From Sphingomonadaceae bacterium (GTDB taxonomy: Bacteria > Pseudomonadota > Alphaproteobacteria > Sphingomonadales > Sphingomonadaceae): a stretch of DNA of 13,246 nt. The position numbers were made by a program, and so were the translations under genes. Shown here in pieces: positions 11,266 through 13,246 of the stretch. Every line of letters begins with the position of its first letter. The stretch's first letter is position 1. The stretch is taken from positions 1 through 13,246 of the forward strand of contig CANEVG010000053.1 of assembly GCA_947442095.1 (NCBI GenBank), given 5' to 3'. The notes under the pieces were generated by a model. It worked only from the letters and a program-made list of their open reading frames with translations, was not told where the DNA came from and made no database searches.

Positions 11266-13246
11266 TCAGGCTGCAGCTTTCGCACGCCGTTCTTCCGCCG
11301 CTTCGATCAGGCGCTTCTCCACCGAGCGCAAGCGGCTATCCGCCTCGATCTTTTCGCCCAGGATATCGGTGACGTAGAATGTATCCACCGCGCGCTCGCC
11401 ATATGTCGCGATGTGCGCGGAGTGAACGACCAGCCGCGCCTCGAACAAGGCGCGGGCAAGGCGGCTAAGCAGCGCGGGCCGATCCCGCGCGCCGACTTCG
11501 ATCACCGTAAAGCGGTTCGAGGCCTTGTTATCGAAAATGACAATAGGCTGGACTTCGAAGGCATCGGCGCGGGGGCGCGAAAGCGGGCGGGCGGCAAGCT
11601 GGGGCAGGAGCTTGACGCGATTGGCCAGCGCATCAGAAATCGCCGTCTTCAGCCGGGCGATCTGCGCGCTTTCGTTAAGCGGACGGCCAAGCGGGTCCTG
11701 CACAAGGAAGTTGTCGACTGCGAGGCCGTTGCGCGCGGTGTGAATGCGCGCGTCGATGATGTTGCCGCCAGCGAGGTGGATGCCCCCTGCGATCCGGTAG
11801 AACAAGCCGGGGTGGTCTGCCGCGAGTACGGTGACGAGGGTGGCGCCGCGCGCGGGATACCAGTGCGCCTCAACCGTCAGCGGCTCATCGAGCGAGAGGT
11901 CCATCTGCTGGAGATTGAGCGCGATGATGTCTTCGGGCTCGGCAATCCAGTAGGCATCGCCGAGTTGGCGGCCGACCGTGCCGATGAGCGCATCGCGTTC
12001 CTTGAGCAGAGCGCCGACAGCGGCCTTCTTCGCCGCAATGCGTTCGGCCCGACCATGCTGCTTGTGGCCGAGGCGGAGCATTTCCTCTGCCGAAGCGAAC
12101 AGATCGCCCAGCAACTGGCGCTTCCACGAGTTCCAGATGCCTGGGCCTACCGCGCGGATATCGACAATGGTGAGCACCAACAGCAGGCGCAGCCGCTCCT
12201 GGCTCTGCACCTTGCCCACGAAATCGGCGATCGTCTTGTAGTCCGCCAGATCGCGCTTGAACGCGGTGGCGCTCATCAGCAGGTGCCAGCGCACCAGCCA
12301 GGCAACGAGCTCGGTCTCTGCCGGCGACATGCCCAGCCGCGGGCACAGCTTCATCGCGACGTCCGCGCCGAGCACCGAGTGATCGCCGCGGCGGCCCTTG
12401 GCGATATCATGCAGCAACGTGGCAACATAGAGCACGCGGCGCGAGGCGACCTTGCTGATGACCTCTGTGGCGAGCGGGTGCTGCTCGGTTTCCTCGCCCT
12501 TTTCGATGCGGGCAAGCAGGCCGATGGCGCGGATGGTGTGCTCGTCCACCGTGTAGTGATGGTACATATCGAACTGCATTTGCGCGACGACGCGGCCGAA
12601 ATCAGGCACGAAGCGGCCAAAAACCCCGGCCTCGCTCATCCAACGCAGCGCATCTTCGGGGTTGTGGCGGCTCGTCAGTAGTTCCAGAAAGAGCCTGTTG
12701 GCGCGCGGGTCCTTGCGCACGGCGGCATCTATGAGCGCCGAATCGCGCCGCGCCAGCCGCATGGCTTCGGGATGGACCTCAAGCCATTCGCGGTCTGCCA
12801 CAACGAACAACTCGATCAGGCGGACAGGATCGGCGCGGAAGAAATCATCACCGTTGGCACCCAGCTTGTCGGCCACGACCGGATACTGCCCGATCTTGCG
12901 TTTACGGCGGCCCCGCAAGGCGGCAAAGAAACCGCGTTTGGTCGGTGCGAATTGCTCGTCGAGTTGTGCAAGGAACATGCCGGTGAGCGAGCCGACCTGG
13001 GTGGCCTGCAGAAAATAGAACTGCATGAAGCGCTCGACCGCGCTCTTGCCGGGACGGTCCGCAAAGTTCATGCGCAGCGCCACTTCGCGCTGGAGATCGA
13101 AGGTCAGGCGGTCTTCGGCGCGACCTGTGATGGCGTGGAGATGACAGCGCACCGACCAGAAAAAATTCTCGGCGCGGCGGAACGCGCGGTATTCGGCAGC
13201 AGTGAGCAGGCCCACCTCGACCAGTTCGCTGGGGTCGCGGACCTGA
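11266..13246 (-). CDS. glnD: PII uridylyltransferase / uridylyl-removing enzyme, 5' end beyond window
   Basis: About 660 codons of GlnD; the frame is still open at the right edge, where Q-V-R-D-P-S-E-L-V-E continues upstream of what could look like a GTG start at 13215. The central HD domain shows V-D-E-H-T-I-R-A-I and L-L-H-D-I-A-K-G-R-R-G-D-H-S, the hydrolase site for de-uridylylation. Two ACT domains follow at the C-terminus (D-H-P-G-L-F-Y-R and D-R-P-A-L-L-S-R), which sense glutamine. The N-terminal nucleotidyltransferase domain lies outside the window. GlnD modifies PII proteins according to glutamine level. The protein ends R-R-A-K-A-A-A. The 72 bases to yqgE show no terminator. Confidence 0.95.
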   Translation of the reverse strand, partial: QVRDPSELVEVGLLTAAEYRAFRRAENFFWSVRCHLHAITGRAEDRLTFDLQREVALRMNFADRPGKSAVERFMQFYFLQATQVGSLTGMFLAQLDEQFAPTKRGFFAALRGRRKRKIGQYPVVADKLGANGDDFFRADPVRLIELFVVADREWLEVHPEAMRLARRDSALIDAAVRKDPRANRLFLELLTSRHNPEDALRWMSEAGVFGRFVPDFGRVVAQMQFDMYHHYTVDEHTIRAIGLLARIEKGEETEQHPLATEVISKVASRRVLYVATLLHDIAKGRRGDHSVLGADVAMKLCPRLGMSPAETELVAWLVRWHLLMSATAFKRDLADYKTIADFVGKVQSQERLRLLLVLTIVDIRAVGPGIWNSWKRQLLGDLFASAEEMLRLGHKQHGRAERIAAKKAAVGALLKERDALIGTVGRQLGDAYWIAEPEDIIALNLQQMDLSLDEPLTVEAHWYPARGATLVTVLAADHPGLFYRIAGGIHLAGGNIIDARIHTARNGLAVDNFLVQDPLGRPLNESAQIARLKTAISDALANRVKLLPQLAARPLSRPRADAFEVQPIVIFDNKASNRFTVIEVGARDRPALLSRLARALFEARLVVHSAHIATYGERAVDTFYVTDILGEKIEADSRLRSVEKRLIEAAEERRAKAAA

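Noticed and set aside
10558..12681. A 707-codon open frame on the plus strand antisense to yqgE and glnD
   Set aside because: It lies opposite strongly supported genes, has no recognisable family motifs, and is the mirror-frame artefact expected in high-GC DNA.
13213..13215. GTG as the start of glnD
   Set aside because: The frame stays open upstream to the window edge with GlnD-like sequence, and the essential nucleotidyltransferase domain must lie further out.

Overview
The window reads as chromosomal DNA of a high-GC alphaproteobacterium, most likely a sphingomonad (Novosphingobium, Sphingobium or a relative). Grounds: strongly G/C-biased third codon positions, long open antisense frames, a HisN-type histidinol-phosphatase, a DhlA-like haloalkane dehalogenase, and a small Cys-containing protein of a type I associate with that order. 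The taxonomic call is an inference from gene style. I see no rRNA, tRNA, insertion sequence, prophage or CRISPR array.

Layout. Left end: the first 17 codons of a possible leftward gene (1-51), then a roughly 200-base control region feeding a rightward iron pair, bfd (252-428, only 58 residues) and bacterioferritin bfr (539-1018). A Fur-like dyad sits in the spacer of the predicted bfd promoter, and a terminator-like hairpin separates bfd from bfr. Next is a leftward block, read 4442 to 1055: a RoxA-like JmjC/cupin protein hydroxylase, an RluE-like pseudouridine synthase, a small ORF that seems frameshifted and would end in a zinc-ribbon-like tail, then hisN and a gamma-glutamylcyclotransferase-like gene. 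The first three overlap at start/stop codons, so they are probably translationally coupled. Divergent from roxA is a haloalkane dehalogenase (4547-5440), which converges on prs (PRPP synthetase, 6446-5511). Divergent from prs is a rightward run: glutamine-dependent nadE (6586-8292), a 140-residue protein of unknown function (8348-8770) and gltX (8808-10139). Converging on gltX is a leftward run of glnD (5' end beyond the window), yqgE/algH and a GNAT acetyltransferase.

How the genes fit together. Most are housekeeping: NAD synthesis (nadE), PRPP supply (prs), tRNA charging (gltX), nitrogen signalling (glnD), histidine synthesis (hisN), ribosome maturation (roxA, rluE) and iron storage and release (bfr, bfd). 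The most interesting signal is regulatory. The same dyad, TGCGA-N5-TCGCA, occurs three times: once in the bfd promoter and twice bracketing a good-looking promoter for the 140-residue gene. One of those two copies is a perfect 7-1-7 palindrome formed by the last codons of nadE. This suggests an iron (Fur-type) regulon that includes an uncharacterised gene. Other points are the probable frameshift in the small gene after rluE, and nadE and gltX start codons that look leaderless. I see no clearly new multi-gene system.
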